A stretch of DNA of 5,426 nt from Promethearchaeota archaeon (lineage in GTDB: Archaea > Asgardarchaeota > Lokiarchaeia > Sigynarchaeales > SOKP01). The notes under the pieces are model-generated. The model was given only the letters and a program-made list of their open reading frames with translations. It made no database searches and was not told where the DNA came from. Made by a program: the position numbers and the translations under genes. Positions 5,420 through 5,426 of this stretch are shown here, piece by piece. The stretch covers positions 1 through 5,426 of the forward strand of contig WJIN01000171.1 in assembly GCA_014730295.1 (NCBI GenBank), read 5' to 3'. How positions within the stretch are numbered: position 1 is the stretch's first letter; each line of letters begins with the position of its first letter.

Positions 5420-5426
5420 ATTAATA

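Noticed and set aside
5342..5426. tRNA gene at the right edge
   Set aside because: No acceptor stem, no GGTTCGAATCC-type T arm and no A box are present on either strand.

Overview
The window looks like AT-rich archaeal chromosome (roughly one third G+C by eye). Three things point to archaea. The genes lack clear Shine-Dalgarno sequences, and TATA-like boxes often lie about 25 nt before the start codon, as in leaderless transcripts. One gene appears to be interrupted by a bulge-helix-bulge (BHB) intron, which is spliced by the archaeal tRNA splicing endonuclease. One protein has an MIT-like N-terminal domain and a C-terminal zinc ribbon. The MIT-like protein and the Lys/Ile/Asn-rich proteome hint at an Asgard (Lokiarchaeia-like) lineage; this is an inference.

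Layout: 1-51 is the probable tail of a plus-strand gene. At 180-962 (+) is the MIT-like/zinc-ribbon protein, which converges with and overlaps by 4 bp a minus-strand block. In transcription order that block reads: a conserved protein whose N-terminal motif resembles RNase HII (4246-3686), a sulfatase-superfamily hydrolase with Thr at the nucleophile position (3592-2150), an unrecognised 120-aa protein (2038-1676) and a PIG-L/LmbE deacetylase (1642-959). A 226-bp divergent intergenic region holds a 13-bp perfect inverted repeat. It separates this block from a plus-strand CinA-like (COG1058) gene at 4473-5302. The last 124 bp contain a relatively GC-rich, foldable segment that may be a structured RNA.

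The main discovery is in the CinA-like gene. It looks broken: the first frame ends right after SGGL. Removing exactly 29 nt (4683-4711) joins SGGL to GPTFDDMT, the most conserved motif of the family, and gives a normal-length 266-aa protein. The same boundaries fall on the two cleavage points of a canonical hBHBh' RNA fold: 4-bp outer helix, 3-nt bulge, 4-bp central helix, 3-nt bulge and 6-bp inner helix. Coding logic and RNA structure therefore agree to the nucleotide, so I annotate an mRNA intron rather than a pseudogene.

The deacetylase and the sulfatase-like hydrolase could act on the same glycan or lipid headgroup, but only their proximity suggests this.
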